Below, in pieces: positions 33,268 through 41,765 of a stretch of 42,395 nt of DNA. The DNA is from Clostridia bacterium. GTDB taxonomy: Bacteria; Bacillota; Clostridia; Christensenellales; Aristaeellaceae. Location of the stretch: positions 1-42,395 of the forward strand of contig JAFULL010000053.1 in NCBI GenBank assembly GCA_017473345.1, given 5' to 3'. The translations under genes and the position numbers were made by a program. The notes under the pieces were generated by a model that was not told where the DNA came from, did no database searches, and saw only the letters and a program-made list of their open reading frames with translations. Each line of letters opens with the position of its first letter. Positions within the stretch are counted from its first letter, which is position 1.

Positions 33268-34464
33268 TTATTTGTAGCTGTATGCCATCACGACGCCATC
33301 CATATTGTCAAGGCTGGCCTGATAGCTGTTTGCAGGATTGGGAACCGGCAATGCAAAGCTGCTGTTGTCGCCTGCACCATTGATGCGAACGACCTCATAA
33401 ACGAGCGCACCATTTTCATAGATACAGATGTGCGGATGGGCAATCAGGAATTCGATGTATTCTTCCAGGCACATATCAAGCACACGCATCGCAGCGGAAT
33501 GAGCCTTTCCCACGAAACGGTACATGTTCAGCTGGGAAGAAACGCCTGTCTTATAGCTCTTGTCCTCCCACTTGCTGTTGGGGAAGTCCTTGGACGGGAA
33601 ACGGAATACAAAGCCGTACTTCCAGCAGTTTTCCGTGAGCCAGGCACCCTGAGCACTTTCAGCCTGGAACTTTTGATCGTTCAGTTCAGAATTGCCGCGC
33701 TGATAAACGTCCATGCGCACAGTCATGCCGGTATGATAATCACTTGTACCGGGATAGTTGACCTTTTTCTTCGTCTCAGCAATTAGGCGCTCATCGGAAT
33801 AACGGCTGCTGAGATCCTGCATTTCCTCGCTGAACAGGGCTTCCTGCTCGGCCACAGAACGGTAGCCTTCCATCGCGATAAAATACTCAAGGCCGTCTTC
33901 CTTTGCAGCATCCATCGCCTCCTTGAGGCCGTCGTAAGCAGGCTGGAACAACTGCACGGAATTATCCTGCACCTGAATATCGAAACCACTGGTCTGGCCA
34001 ACGCTGATGAGTCCCTCTTCGCTGAAGTCATTGGGCAGCGAATGCCATGCATTCACCAGCAGCAGGCCGCCGTTGATGAGAGACGCACGGTCGAGCGTAA
34101 TGGTAGAGGTGTTTTCCAGCCCAATACTGCCCTCATCCTCTACGCGCCACACAGATCCGGCCAGTTCCTTTTCCCAGGAAGGAAGATCTGCCGAATCAAC
34201 AATGCCGCTCTCGTTTTCCTTGGCAGCAGCATTCTGACTGCGCAGCTCGTTCAGCTGCGTGTAGAATTCTACTTCAGCCTCGGCGTTTTCTGCCTCGATA
34301 CGTTCACGGGTAGAAACGTAGTCGCTGTTGACAGCCAGCGTGCACAGGTAGAGCACGCCAATGCCAACAACCACAACGGCTGCCAGAATGCCCGCAAGGC
34401 GCAGCAGCATCTTGTAAGGATCGCGCTTCATTTTGTGAACCTTTTTGTTGGTGTTGATACGCAT
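33268..34464 (-). CDS. VanY-like (M15B) membrane protein with all zinc ligands replaced; likely pseudoenzyme
   Basis: This 398-residue protein has an N-terminal membrane anchor (ILAAVVVVGIGVLYLCTLAV, 26-45), a coiled-coil stretch, and a C-terminal domain clearly of VanY type: GYRSVAEQEALF (200-211), then SDYHTGMTVRM (241-251), ENCWKYGFVFRFP (279-290) and MYRFVGKAHS. In active relatives the motifs are SEHQTGLAxD and EPWHxRYVG. Here the first His is Y243, the Asp is R250, the general-base Glu is Q311 and the last His is M314. The Arg of GYRS is kept. It probably binds peptidoglycan stem peptides or a partner without cutting. The start follows AAAAGGGTGG. It is the last gene of the operon, 24 bases after parB. 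Confidence 0.85.
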   Translation of the reverse strand: MRINTNKKVHKMKRDPYKMLLRLAGILAAVVVVGIGVLYLCTLAVNSDYVSTRERIEAENAEAEVEFYTQLNELRSQNAAAKENESGIVDSADLPSWEKELAGSVWRVEDEGSIGLENTSTITLDRASLINGGLLLVNAWHSLPNDFSEEGLISVGQTSGFDIQVQDNSVQLFQPAYDGLKEAMDAAKEDGLEYFIAMEGYRSVAEQEALFSEEMQDLSSRYSDERLIAETKKKVNYPGTSDYHTGMTVRMDVYQRGNSELNDQKFQAESAQGAWLTENCWKYGFVFRFPSKDFPNSKWEDKSYKTGVSSQLNMYRFVGKAHSAAMRVLDMCLEEYIEFLIAHPHICIYENGALVYEVVRINGAGDNSSFALPVPNPANSYQASLDNMDGVVMAYSYK

Positions 34465-34488
34465 ACGATACCACCCTTTTCTTGTTTC

Positions 34489-35328
34489 TCAGCTCAACAG
34501 ACGGCCGATTGCCTCGTAGAGATGTTCCAGTTCATCAGCACTGTTGTAAGAAAGCGTGATCTTGCCCTTTTTTTCATTTCCGCTAAACGTGGTTTTCAGG
34601 CCCAGCGCCTCGCGCATGCTGTTTTGCAGTTCCTCGAGTTCAGGGGCAAGGGTGCGGGTTCTGGGAGCGGGCTTGGGTTTTTCGCGTGCTTCCTCTTCCA
34701 GACGCCGTACGCTCCAGCCGTGAACAACACACTGATGCGCAAGCTCCAGCTGTCGGCTCTGAGCCTCAAGACCAGCCATCACGCGTGCGTGGCCCGCGCT
34801 CAGGTCACCCGCAATAACCATATCCATAATCGCCTGCGGCAGATTGAGCAGACGCAGAATATTTGCCACAGCAGGGCGGCTTTTTCCCAGCTTCTTGGCG
34901 GCCTGCTCCTGCGTATAGCCGCATTCCTGCATCAGGCTACGAATCGCCGTGGCTTCTTCGATGGGGTTCAGGTCTTCACGCTGGATATTTTCAATCAGCG
35001 CTGCTTCCATCTGCTGTTCAGTGGTCATGCTGCGCACGATGCACGGTACCGTTGAAAGCCCCGCCAGCCGTGAGGCCCTGAAACGTCTTTCGCCCGCAAC
35101 AATGCGATAACGCGAACCATTTTCAACCACCAGAATCGGCGACAGAACGCCCGCTTCACGAATGCTTTGCGCCAGTTGTTCCAAAGCAGCCTTGTCAAAA
35201 TCACGTCTGGGCTGGTCACTGTTGGGATCAATATCTTCAATATCGATATCTCTTACAACCGTTTCCAGCAGGTCATCGCTTTGGGGCAGCAGAACATCCA
35301 GTCCTCTGCCAAGTCCGCCGCGTTTCAT
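34489..35328 (-). CDS. parB: Chromosome-partitioning protein ParB (Spo0J)
   Basis: ParB is a CTP-dependent clamp that loads at parS sites and spreads, directing origin segregation and SMC loading. The 279-residue protein has the N-terminal RGGLGRGLDVLLP tail that stimulates ParA. The CTPase/ParB box shows QPRRDFD and AGERRFRASRLAGL, the helix-turn-helix is YTQEQAAKKLGKSRPAVANILRLLNLP, and the C-terminal dimer domain ends GKITLSYNSADELEHLYEAIGRLL. The ATG at 35328 has AAGGAG at 9 bases; an in-frame GTG 6 bases earlier is too close. It follows parA. I saw no full parS consensus in the window. Confidence 0.96.
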   Translation of the reverse strand: MKRGGLGRGLDVLLPQSDDLLETVVRDIDIEDIDPNSDQPRRDFDKAALEQLAQSIREAGVLSPILVVENGSRYRIVAGERRFRASRLAGLSTVPCIVRSMTTEQQMEAALIENIQREDLNPIEEATAIRSLMQECGYTQEQAAKKLGKSRPAVANILRLLNLPQAIMDMVIAGDLSAGHARVMAGLEAQSRQLELAHQCVVHGWSVRRLEEEAREKPKPAPRTRTLAPELEELQNSMREALGLKTTFSGNEKKGKITLSYNSADELEHLYEAIGRLLS

Positions 35329-35365
35329 TTTCACCTACTCCTTGTATTTCACAAATCAGGGGTTT

Positions 35366-36124
35366 TTATTTATTCCTTTGCAGGAACTCCTGTGCAAGTC
35401 TGCGGTAGCTTTCCGCGCCGATCGACCGCGAATCATACATGTGGATGGGCAAACCATGGCTGGGAGCCTCGCCCAGGCGGACATTGCGCGGGATCGCCGT
35501 TGCAAACACACGATGCTTGAAATGCTTTTTGACGGATTCCACCACCTGAAGGCCAAGATTGGTCCGGCCATCCAGCATGGTTAGCAGCACGCCTTCGATA
35601 TCCAAACCCGGATTAAAGGAATGCTTGACACGGTTTACTGTATTCATCAGGCTGGTGACGCCTTCCAGCGCGTAATATTCGCATTGGATTGGAATCAGCA
35701 CACGCTGCGCTGCAGTGAGCGCGTTGAGCGTAAGCAAGCCAAGCGAAGGCGGACAGTCAATGAAAATAAAGTCATATTTGCTTTCAATGGTACGCAGCAG
35801 AGTCTTGAGCCTGTATTCACGCTTGTCGAGTTCAACAAGTTCCAGCTCTGCACCCGCCAGGCGAATATCAGACGCAACCACATCCAGCCTGTCTGCAACA
35901 GATTTCTGGATACAGTCAGCGATATTCGCACGTCCCATTAGTGCCTCGTACACGGAGTTTTTGCCGGTTTTGATCGCCAGACCGCTGCTGGAGTTCCCCT
36001 GCGGGTCAAGGTCGACCAGCAGCACGCGCTTTCCGGCCTCAGCCAGACAGGCGGTCAGGTTGATAGCGGTCGTTGTTTTGCCAACGCCGCCCTTCTGGTT
36101 GGTAATTGCAATTGTCTTGCCCAT
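35366..36124 (-). CDS. parA: Chromosome-partitioning ATPase ParA (Soj)
   Basis: ParA is the deviant Walker ATPase partner of ParB. The 252-residue protein shows KGGVGKTTTAINL with signature K11 and catalytic K16, VDLDPQGNSSSGL, IDCPPSLGLLTLNAL, and the DNA-binding C-terminal half. The start at 36124 follows GAGGACGG. It lies 40 bases after a VanY-like peptidase and 37 before parB, so it is expressed together with cell-wall genes. Confidence 0.97.
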   Translation of the reverse strand: MGKTIAITNQKGGVGKTTTAINLTACLAEAGKRVLLVDLDPQGNSSSGLAIKTGKNSVYEALMGRANIADCIQKSVADRLDVVASDIRLAGAELELVELDKREYRLKTLLRTIESKYDFIFIDCPPSLGLLTLNALTAAQRVLIPIQCEYYALEGVTSLMNTVNRVKHSFNPGLDIEGVLLTMLDGRTNLGLQVVESVKKHFKHRVFATAIPRNVRLGEAPSHGLPIHMYDSRSIGAESYRRLAQEFLQRNK

Positions 36125-36164
36125 ATTCCGTCCTCATCCATTTGCTTTCGTAACACCGGAATGT

Positions 36165-37061
36165 TCAGAATACCAGCGAGACTTCCGCATCGCCATCTTC
36201 GCCAAACTCGTTGAGTACATAGCTTTCCGGCGGGCGGTTCAGCTTTTTGTATTCATAGGCCATCTGTTCGTCCACGTCGCCGCCGCGGGAAAGGAAATCG
36301 TCCATAGCTTCCTTCGCCTGAACGGTAAAAGCTTCCAGCGTGATCCCTTCGGCCATGATGTAAGAAGCGATGCTCTTGCCAACATAGCGGAAATGCCAAG
36401 GCTCAAACTTGATGCCGGTTTCCTTTTCAGCATCCTCCAGGAAGCGAAGAATGAAACCGTAATCAGCACAGTTTTCCTTCATCCACTGCGCTTCAGGCGT
36501 CCATTTGAAGTCCTGCGTCATGGTAGGACGGCTGGCATAGTCGTCATTGAGAATATCTGCACAGATACCGGTCTGATGCTCGCTGGAGCCGGGCTTGGCC
36601 ACATAGCCATCATCAACATTGTTATTGCGAGCAAGATAGTTGGCATAGGTCGTTGCTTGCGTGCCGTAGCTGCGGTAGCCGCTCTTAAGGAACAACACCA
36701 TGCCTCCTTCGTCGTATTCCATCACCTTAGTTTTGCCGGTCTCGGTCACATAGGAATACTCCGTTACAAAAGTCGCAGCTTCAAACATGGCCTTGAGCGC
36801 CTCGGCTGCCGTCTCTTCCAGATAAACAGCTGCAGAAGTTGCACGCTTGATACCGGTGACCTTGATCAGCGGATCCGGCTCAAAGGACTTTTCAAGCAGA
36901 TTGTCAGCATTGACCAGCAGGGCATATTTCGACTGAATATCCGTCAACGGAACGGGAAAATTCCAATGAACTTCAGGAGGAACCAGCTGTTCCTCTGCAA
37001 GGACGCATGCAGAGCACACACAGAAGATCATGGTAAGGATGGCACATACAAGCTTTTTCAT
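36165..37061 (-). CDS. VanY/M15B-type D-alanyl-D-alanine carboxypeptidase family protein
   Basis: The 298-residue secreted protein has a signal peptide (KKLVCAILTMIFCVCSACVLA). A Cys at position 18 does not form a clear lipobox. The M15B domain carries GYRSYGTQ (128-135), SEHQTGICAD with zinc ligands H162 and D169, and EPWHFRYVG with E220 and H223. It should trim the terminal D-Ala of peptidoglycan stem peptides or related L,D/D,D bonds. A 28-residue insertion (about 100-127) precedes the GYRS motif. The start overlaps the previous gene by 4 bases (ATGA). It is the second gene of the operon leading into parA. Confidence 0.92.
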   Translation of the reverse strand: MKKLVCAILTMIFCVCSACVLAEEQLVPPEVHWNFPVPLTDIQSKYALLVNADNLLEKSFEPDPLIKVTGIKRATSAAVYLEETAAEALKAMFEAATFVTEYSYVTETGKTKVMEYDEGGMVLFLKSGYRSYGTQATTYANYLARNNNVDDGYVAKPGSSEHQTGICADILNDDYASRPTMTQDFKWTPEAQWMKENCADYGFILRFLEDAEKETGIKFEPWHFRYVGKSIASYIMAEGITLEAFTVQAKEAMDDFLSRGGDVDEQMAYEYKKLNRPPESYVLNEFGEDGDAEVSLVF

Positions 37062-37741
37062 GGTAGCACCTCATTCGTAAGTTGATGGATCAGATAGTCG
37101 TATACCTGCAGCTTATGATCAGACATATACCATTCCATGGGAAGGGCGGATTCAAACAAAGCTTCGGCGTGGTCCTTTCCCACATAACGCACATGCCATG
37201 GTTCATACATGTAGCCGGTCACATCTTCGTACCCTTCCAGATACCGCACGATGAAACCAAACCGGTGTGCGTTTGCCGTCACCCACTGTCCCTCTTTGGT
37301 TTTGCCAAAGGCAGTGTTGAGCTGTGTGGAACCTTTCTTTGCCAAATCCATCGCAAGGCCCAGCTGATGCTCGCTGGTTCCGGGACGGGCGGACACCCTG
37401 TCAGCAGCCTCCTGACCATTTTCGGCTTTTTTGCGGCCGTAGATGGACGACTGTTTGGAATAGCTGCGGTAGCCGGAAACAATGGCCAGGTTGATGCCGT
37501 CCTCCTTAGCAGCCGCAAACATTTCTTCCAGCGCCGCCGCAGCGTCCGCACGCATTGTCTGCGACATTCCGGGGCCGTTGACCTTGCGGGTCACAGGAAC
37601 GAAGTTTTTACTGATGGCGTGCTGCCTGTTGACCAAAAACGCCGTGCCGTCCATGTTCTTGTCAGGCAAAGCGGCGTCCATACTGCCGTTGAGCAGTGCA
37701 GCAGAAACCGCCACAATGGAAATCACCTTTTCCAGCAGCAA
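37058..37741 (-). CDS. VanY/M15B-type D-alanyl-D-alanine carboxypeptidase family protein
   Basis: This 228-residue protein starts at TTG 37741, preceded by GGAGGGATGAGG; the longest frame opens at 37795 inside the promoter. A signal-like segment follows (LLEKVISIVAVSAALLNGSMDA). The M15B domain has all catalytic residues: VSGYRSYSKQ, SEHQLGLAMD (H125, D132 from this start) and EPWHVRYVG (E180, H183). It lacks the insertion of the second copy. It is the first gene of the operon and overlaps the next by 4 bases. Identity with the two neighbouring copies is low outside the motifs, so the duplications look old. Confidence 0.9.
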   Translation of the reverse strand: MLLEKVISIVAVSAALLNGSMDAALPDKNMDGTAFLVNRQHAISKNFVPVTRKVNGPGMSQTMRADAAAALEEMFAAAKEDGINLAIVSGYRSYSKQSSIYGRKKAENGQEAADRVSARPGTSEHQLGLAMDLAKKGSTQLNTAFGKTKEGQWVTANAHRFGFIVRYLEGYEDVTGYMYEPWHVRYVGKDHAEALFESALPMEWYMSDHKLQVYDYLIHQLTNEVLP

Positions 37742-37766
37742 AACCTCATCCCTCCCCTTTCCCTTT

Positions 37767-37795
37767 ATTGTATCATTTTTGTAATACTTGCGCAA
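37767..37795 (-). promoter_or_regulatory. Promoter of the VanY-VanY-parAB-pseudoVanY operon
   Basis: The minus strand reads TTGCGC (37790-37795), 17 bases, TACAAT (37767-37772). The start is near 37760, about 20 bases before the TTG start codon. Confidence 0.62.
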
Positions 37796-37839
37796 CCATT
37801 AATCTTGCCCTGTTGCGTAAAAAGCTGTCAAAAACACCA

Positions 37840-39609
37840 TCATCGCTCGCCATCCAGCAGCTTCGCACCCTCGCGGCAGGCAAAATTTACATTTTGTTTG
37901 TCCATGCGAAGGGTGATGCGCACGCCGTCCTCAGCATAATCCTGCTTCAGAACGCTGCCCATGGAGTGCAGCCTGTTGATGAGGCCGTAGTTGCTGAACT
38001 CCACCAGCAGCGTCACCTCTTCAGTACCTGCATCAAGCTGCTGTTCGATGCATTCCAGCAATTCATCCAGATTTGTTCCATCCGCAGCGCTGATCCGTAC
38101 AGCACCAGGCATGCGGTCAGGAATATCTTCAAAAAGATCGCACTTATTGAGCGCAACAATACGCGGCGCTTCCGTCGCCCCCAGACTGTCAAGCACTTCC
38201 TCAACCGTCGCATGACGGCTTTCCAGTTCCCTGTCGGCGCCGTCGCATACAAGCACCAGCACGTCTGCAAGCTTTGCCTCCTCGAGCGTTGCACGGAAGG
38301 CGCTCACCAGATCGTGCGGAAGTTTGCGGATAAAGCCGACCGTGTCCACCAGCAGCACCTTGCTGCCGTGCGGAAGCGTCACCGGACGGCTGACGCTGTC
38401 AAGGGTTGCAAACAGCTGGTCCATTACATAGACGCTGGAACCGGTCAAACGGTTGAACAGTGTTGATTTACCAGCGTTTGTATATCCAACCAACGCCACA
38501 ACAGGCACGCCATTCTTTTCACGGCTCTGCCGGCGCAGGCCGCGCTGCTTTTCGATCACCTCAAGCTCGCGCCTCAGATCGGTCAGACGTTCGCGAATGC
38601 GGCGGCGGTTGACTTCCAGCTTGCTTTCACCCGGGCCACGCGTACCAATGCCGCCTGCCAGACGGCTGAGCACAAGGCCCTGCCCCAGCAGGCGCTGACT
38701 GCGGTAGGCCAGCTGTGCCATTTCAACCTGCAGCTTACCCTCACGAGTATTTGCACGTGCAGCAAAAATATCCAGGATCAGCGCTGTACGGTCGATAACC
38801 TTTACGCGCAGCACTTCCTCCAGATTTTTTTGCATCACGCCGGAAAGCTCTTCATCAAAGATCACAAGATCAGCCTGCACAGCCTGTACGCGCAGGCTGA
38901 GTTCCTCTGCCTTGCCGCGGCCGATGCAGAAGGCCGTATCAGGCTTCGGGCGTTTTTGCAGCACACGCAGAATGGTTTCTGCGCCAGCAGTCTTTGCAAG
39001 CTCCTCCAGTTCTGCAAGAGACTCTTCGCTTTCAATGCCCACAAGCACTGCGCGTTCCGTTTCCTTCTGCAGCTTGGGCGCTTCAGCCAGATATGCTGCA
39101 TCGGTTTCTTCAATCAGCCCCATCCACTCAGCCTGCGGCATTCTGCGTGCATTGATTAATTCCGTACGGCGCACCTGACCTTCGTGCTGCGGGTCAAGAA
39201 ATGCACACTGTGTAGAAGTCGGCCTGCCATCACGGCTGACGCCCACTGCGCACATTGCATCAAAGCGCATGCTTAAAAGGGCGCTGATATCCACATCGCT
39301 CAGTTCGCCATATCCATTGGGATGGGTGTGGATGCAGCGGATCATGCTCAGCCTGCGTTCGCTGCGTCTAAGCCGCAGATCCGGCAGATCAATAGAATCA
39401 GAACGGCCGATAAACACGTCTGCTATCTCACCGTATCGGGTGATATACACTGCGATCTCACGGTTCATAGACGCAGAATAGCCGCAGAGGCCGTTAAGCA
39501 GCTCCTGCGGCAGGAAAACGTCAGGATCGAGCTGGACGTCGTAGAGTGACGTCAGCTCATCCAGAACGCTTTTGCGGATTCCTTCAATATTGCCATGTAC
39601 TTCAGGCAT
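37840..39609 (-). CDS. hflX: HflX GTPase with N-terminal JAMM/RadC-like extension
   Basis: HflX is a ribosome-binding GTPase that splits or rescues stalled ribosomes. The 589-residue protein is about 170 longer than the standard form. Canonical HflX begins near residue 184 (VLVGIESEESLAELEELAKTAGAE), with the linker domain GIGTRGPGESKLE and G motifs GYTNAGKST, DTVGF and NKCD. The first 183 residues form a separate alpha/beta domain with HTHPNGYGELSDVD, matching the JAMM pattern HxHPx6SxxD (H94, H96, S104, D107) and a candidate Glu at E51 (NREIAVYI). RadC shows the same spacing. I recall long HflX forms in Clostridia, so the extension may be lineage-wide. It follows nifU by 28 bases. Confidence 0.93.
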   Translation of the reverse strand: MPEVHGNIEGIRKSVLDELTSLYDVQLDPDVFLPQELLNGLCGYSASMNREIAVYITRYGEIADVFIGRSDSIDLPDLRLRRSERRLSMIRCIHTHPNGYGELSDVDISALLSMRFDAMCAVGVSRDGRPTSTQCAFLDPQHEGQVRRTELINARRMPQAEWMGLIEETDAAYLAEAPKLQKETERAVLVGIESEESLAELEELAKTAGAETILRVLQKRPKPDTAFCIGRGKAEELSLRVQAVQADLVIFDEELSGVMQKNLEEVLRVKVIDRTALILDIFAARANTREGKLQVEMAQLAYRSQRLLGQGLVLSRLAGGIGTRGPGESKLEVNRRRIRERLTDLRRELEVIEKQRGLRRQSREKNGVPVVALVGYTNAGKSTLFNRLTGSSVYVMDQLFATLDSVSRPVTLPHGSKVLLVDTVGFIRKLPHDLVSAFRATLEEAKLADVLVLVCDGADRELESRHATVEEVLDSLGATEAPRIVALNKCDLFEDIPDRMPGAVRISAADGTNLDELLECIEQQLDAGTEEVTLLVEFSNYGLINRLHSMGSVLKQDYAEDGVRITLRMDKQNVNFACREGAKLLDGER

Positions 39610-39637
39610 AGTGTTTCCTTTCTTTCAGGGGGGGAAA

Positions 39638-40012
39638 TCAGCCGTTGGGATGTTTCTCCTTGTAATCCTGAATTGCCGCGTGGATAGCCTCTTCGGCCAG
39701 CACGGAGCAGTGCATTTTCACCGGTGGCAGTCCGTCGAGCGCCTCGGCGACCGCCTTGTTGGTAAGCGTCAGCGCTTCATCAAGCGTCTTGCCCTTGACC
39801 ATTTCCGTCGCCATGCTGCTGGTGGCGATCGCCGCGCCGCAGCCGAAGGTCTTAAACTTCACATCAACAATGACGCCGTTTTCAACTTTGATATCCATCT
39901 TCATGATGTCGCCACACTTGGCATTGCCCACCGTTCCCGTACCGGAAGCATCGGCAATCTCGCCCATGTTGCGCGGATTTTCAAAATGGTCCATCACTTT
40001 TTCGCTGTACAT
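39638..40012 (-). CDS. nifU: Iron-sulfur cluster assembly scaffold (NifU/IscU type)
   Basis: This 124-residue scaffold builds Fe-S clusters with sulfur from the cysteine desulfurase encoded just upstream. The three cluster cysteines are C33 (AKCGD), C58 (TFGCGAAIA) and C102 (MHCSVLAEEA), and the D35 that helps release is present. The C-terminal Nfu and ferredoxin-like parts of full NifU are absent, so it is an IscU-length protein. The start at 40012 follows AAAGGAGGAAC. Confidence 0.96.
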   Translation of the reverse strand: MYSEKVMDHFENPRNMGEIADASGTGTVGNAKCGDIMKMDIKVENGVIVDVKFKTFGCGAAIATSSMATEMVKGKTLDEALTLTNKAVAEALDGLPPVKMHCSVLAEEAIHAAIQDYKEKHPNG

Positions 40013-40041
40013 ACTCTATGTTCCTCCTTTATCGGTCAGTT

Positions 40042-41226
40042 TTATACACCGGCATAGCCGTTGGGCGTCAGTGGACTCATCATACGCAGCTTGCGCACGA
40101 CCTCCGGCAGCGTTTCAAGTACGTAATCAATTTCTTCGTTCGTGGTGTCACGACCCAGCGACAGGCGCAGACTTCCGTGAGCGATCTCATGCGGCAGACC
40201 AATGGCCAGCAGCACATGGCTTGGATCCAGTGAGCCGCTGGTGCATGCTGAACCGCTGGAACCGGCAATGCCAGCCAGATCAAGACGCATCAGCAGCGCC
40301 TCGCCTTCAATGTATCGAATGGAAACATTGGCATTTCCGGGCAGTCGCTCAGTGGGATGCCCGTTGAGACGGGTGTCAGGAATCGCCTTGAGAATGCCTT
40401 CAATCAGCCTGTCACGCATTCCGGTCAGGCGCTCAGTGTATTCAGGCAGTTCTTCCACAGCCAGTTCGATGGCCTTGCCAAGGCCGACAATCCCTGGCAG
40501 GTTTTCAGTACCGGCACGAAGGCCACGCTCCTGGGCGCCGCCGTGGATCAGGTTGGAGATCCTGACGCCCTTGCGGATATACAATGCTCCAACACCCTTG
40601 GGCGCATGGAACTTGTGACCGGACAGGCTCAGCATGTCGACATTCCAATCGTTCACATCCACAGGCACCGCGCCTACTGCCTGAACAGCATCGGTATGGA
40701 ACAGTATGCCTGCCTCACGGGTGATCTTGCCGATTTCACGAATGGGCTGCAGTGTGCCGATCTCATTGTTGGCAGCCATGATGCTAACCAGCACCGTATC
40801 CGGACGAATCGCATTTTTGACATCTTCAACGCTGACACGACCGAACTCATCCACCGGCAGATAGGTCACTTCGTATCCCTGCTTTTCCATGTATTCGCAG
40901 GTGTGCAAAACAGCATGGTGCTCGATAACGCTGGTGATGATATGCTTACCCTTCTTTTCAAGAGCTTTTGCAGCACAGCGAATGGCCCAGTTGTCGCTCT
41001 CGCTTCCGCCTGCGGTAAAATAGACCTCCCGCGGTTCACAATGAAGCGCAGCAGCTACCTGCTTGCGTGCATTTTCGATGGCACGGCGCGATTCACGTCC
41101 GGCACGGTGGATGGAGCTGGGGTTGCCATATGTCTGGCTGAAGTAAGGAAGCATGGCTTCCAGCACCTCGGGCCGGGTTGCGGTGGTAGCCGCATTGTCC
41201 ATATAAATCAAACGATCAACGCTCAT
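40042..41226 (-). CDS. nifS: Cysteine desulfurase (NifS/IscS)
   Basis: The 394-residue PLP enzyme takes sulfur from cysteine as a persulfide for Fe-S cluster assembly. Markers are [12 protein letters not shown], the PLP-stacking [19 protein letters not shown], the PLP Lys K205 in [12 protein letters not shown], and the mobile-loop Cys C328 in [10 protein letters not shown]. The ATG at 41226 follows GAGGAATGAAT and lies two bases after the rrf2 stop; the frame extends back to 41247 within rrf2. Confidence 0.96.
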   Translation of the reverse strand: MSVDRLIYMDNAATTATRPEVLEAMLPYFSQTYGNPSSIHRAGRESRRAIENARKQVAAALHCEPREVYFTAGGSESDNWAIRCAAKALEKKGKHIITSVIEHHAVLHTCEYMEKQGYEVTYLPVDEFGRVSVEDVKNAIRPDTVLVSIMAANNEIGTLQPIREIGKITREAGILFHTDAVQAVGAVPVDVNDWNVDMLSLSGHKFHAPKGVGALYIRKGVRISNLIHGGAQERGLRAGTENLPGIVGLGKAIELAVEELPEYTERLTGMRDRLIEGILKAIPDTRLNGHPTERLPGNANVSIRYIEGEALLMRLDLAGIAGSSGSACTSGSLDPSHVLLAIGLPHEIAHGSLRLSLGRDTTNEEIDYVLETLPEVVRKLRMMSPLTPNGYAGV

Positions 41227-41228
41227 AT

Positions 41229-41645
41229 TCATTCCTCGCTTTCGCATGTTGGAGCAAGCATATCGCTCAGGTGGATTTTTTCAAGTTCATCATTGATGGT
41301 ACGGCTGATACGCTGCCACACCCACCGTACCGGGCAGGTTGCAGAACGCTCGCAGTTGTTTTCTGCACTGGTGCATTCGCTCAGTTCAATGGGCCCCTCA
41401 ACTGCATCCATCACATCAAGAAGCGTAATATCTTCCGGCTTACCGGCCAGTTGATAGCCGCCCTGCTGTCCTCGTACAGTATTCACCAGACCGGCACGCC
41501 TCAGGTTTCCCAGAATCTGTTCCAGATAAAGCTTTGGAATCCCCATTGTAGAGATATCCTGCAGCGGCTGCGGTCCCTCTCCGGCGTGAAGCGCCAGATA
41601 ATACATGGCATACAGCCCATATTTACCGCGTGTGGAAAGTTTCAT
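41229..41645 (-). CDS. Rrf2-family Fe-S regulator (IscR-like)
   Basis: The 138-residue regulator has an N-terminal winged helix ([50 protein letters not shown]) and three cysteines C91, C98 and C104 in the position of the IscR [2Fe-2S] ligands (C-x6-C-x5-C). It probably senses Fe-S status and controls its own operon, nifS-nifU-hflX. The ATG at 41645 follows AAAAGGAGAAG. The open frame to 41822 runs through the promoter and terminator. Confidence 0.94.
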   Translation of the reverse strand: MKLSTRGKYGLYAMYYLALHAGEGPQPLQDISTMGIPKLYLEQILGNLRRAGLVNTVRGQQGGYQLAGKPEDITLLDVMDAVEGPIELSECTSAENNCERSATCPVRWVWQRISRTINDELEKIHLSDMLAPTCESEE

Positions 41646-41660
41646 CTCTTCTCCTTTTGG

Positions 41661-41685
41661 AATCCCGACTATTTTAATCAGATTT
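41661..41685 (-). promoter_or_regulatory. Putative Rrf2/IscR-type operator
   Basis: An AT-centred imperfect palindrome lies between the -10 box and the rrf2 start. On the minus strand its right half is TAGTCGGGATT and its left half AAATCTGATTA, about 7 of 11 positions symmetric. The form resembles Rrf2-family operators, and the position suits autorepression. Confidence 0.55.
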
Positions 41686-41694
41686 CCTGATGAA

Positions 41695-41723
41695 AGAATA
41701 CCATTTTTCAACCAGGCTGTCAA
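41695..41723 (-). promoter_or_regulatory. Promoter of the rrf2-nifS-nifU-hflX operon
   Basis: The minus strand has perfect TTGACA (41718-41723), 17 bases, TATTCT (41695-41700). The start near 41688 falls at the edge of the putative operator. Confidence 0.82.
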
Positions 41724-41726
41724 TAG

Positions 41727-41765
41727 AAAAAGAGACATTCCGTAAAAGGATGTCTCTTTTATTTT
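41727..41765. terminator. Terminator of the phosphodiesterase gene
   Basis: AAAAGAGACAT (41728-41738) pairs with ATGTCTCTTTT (41750-41760), extended by CC/GG past a bulged T. The minus-strand T-run ends the yfcE-type gene; the next promoter starts within a few bases. Confidence 0.86.
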
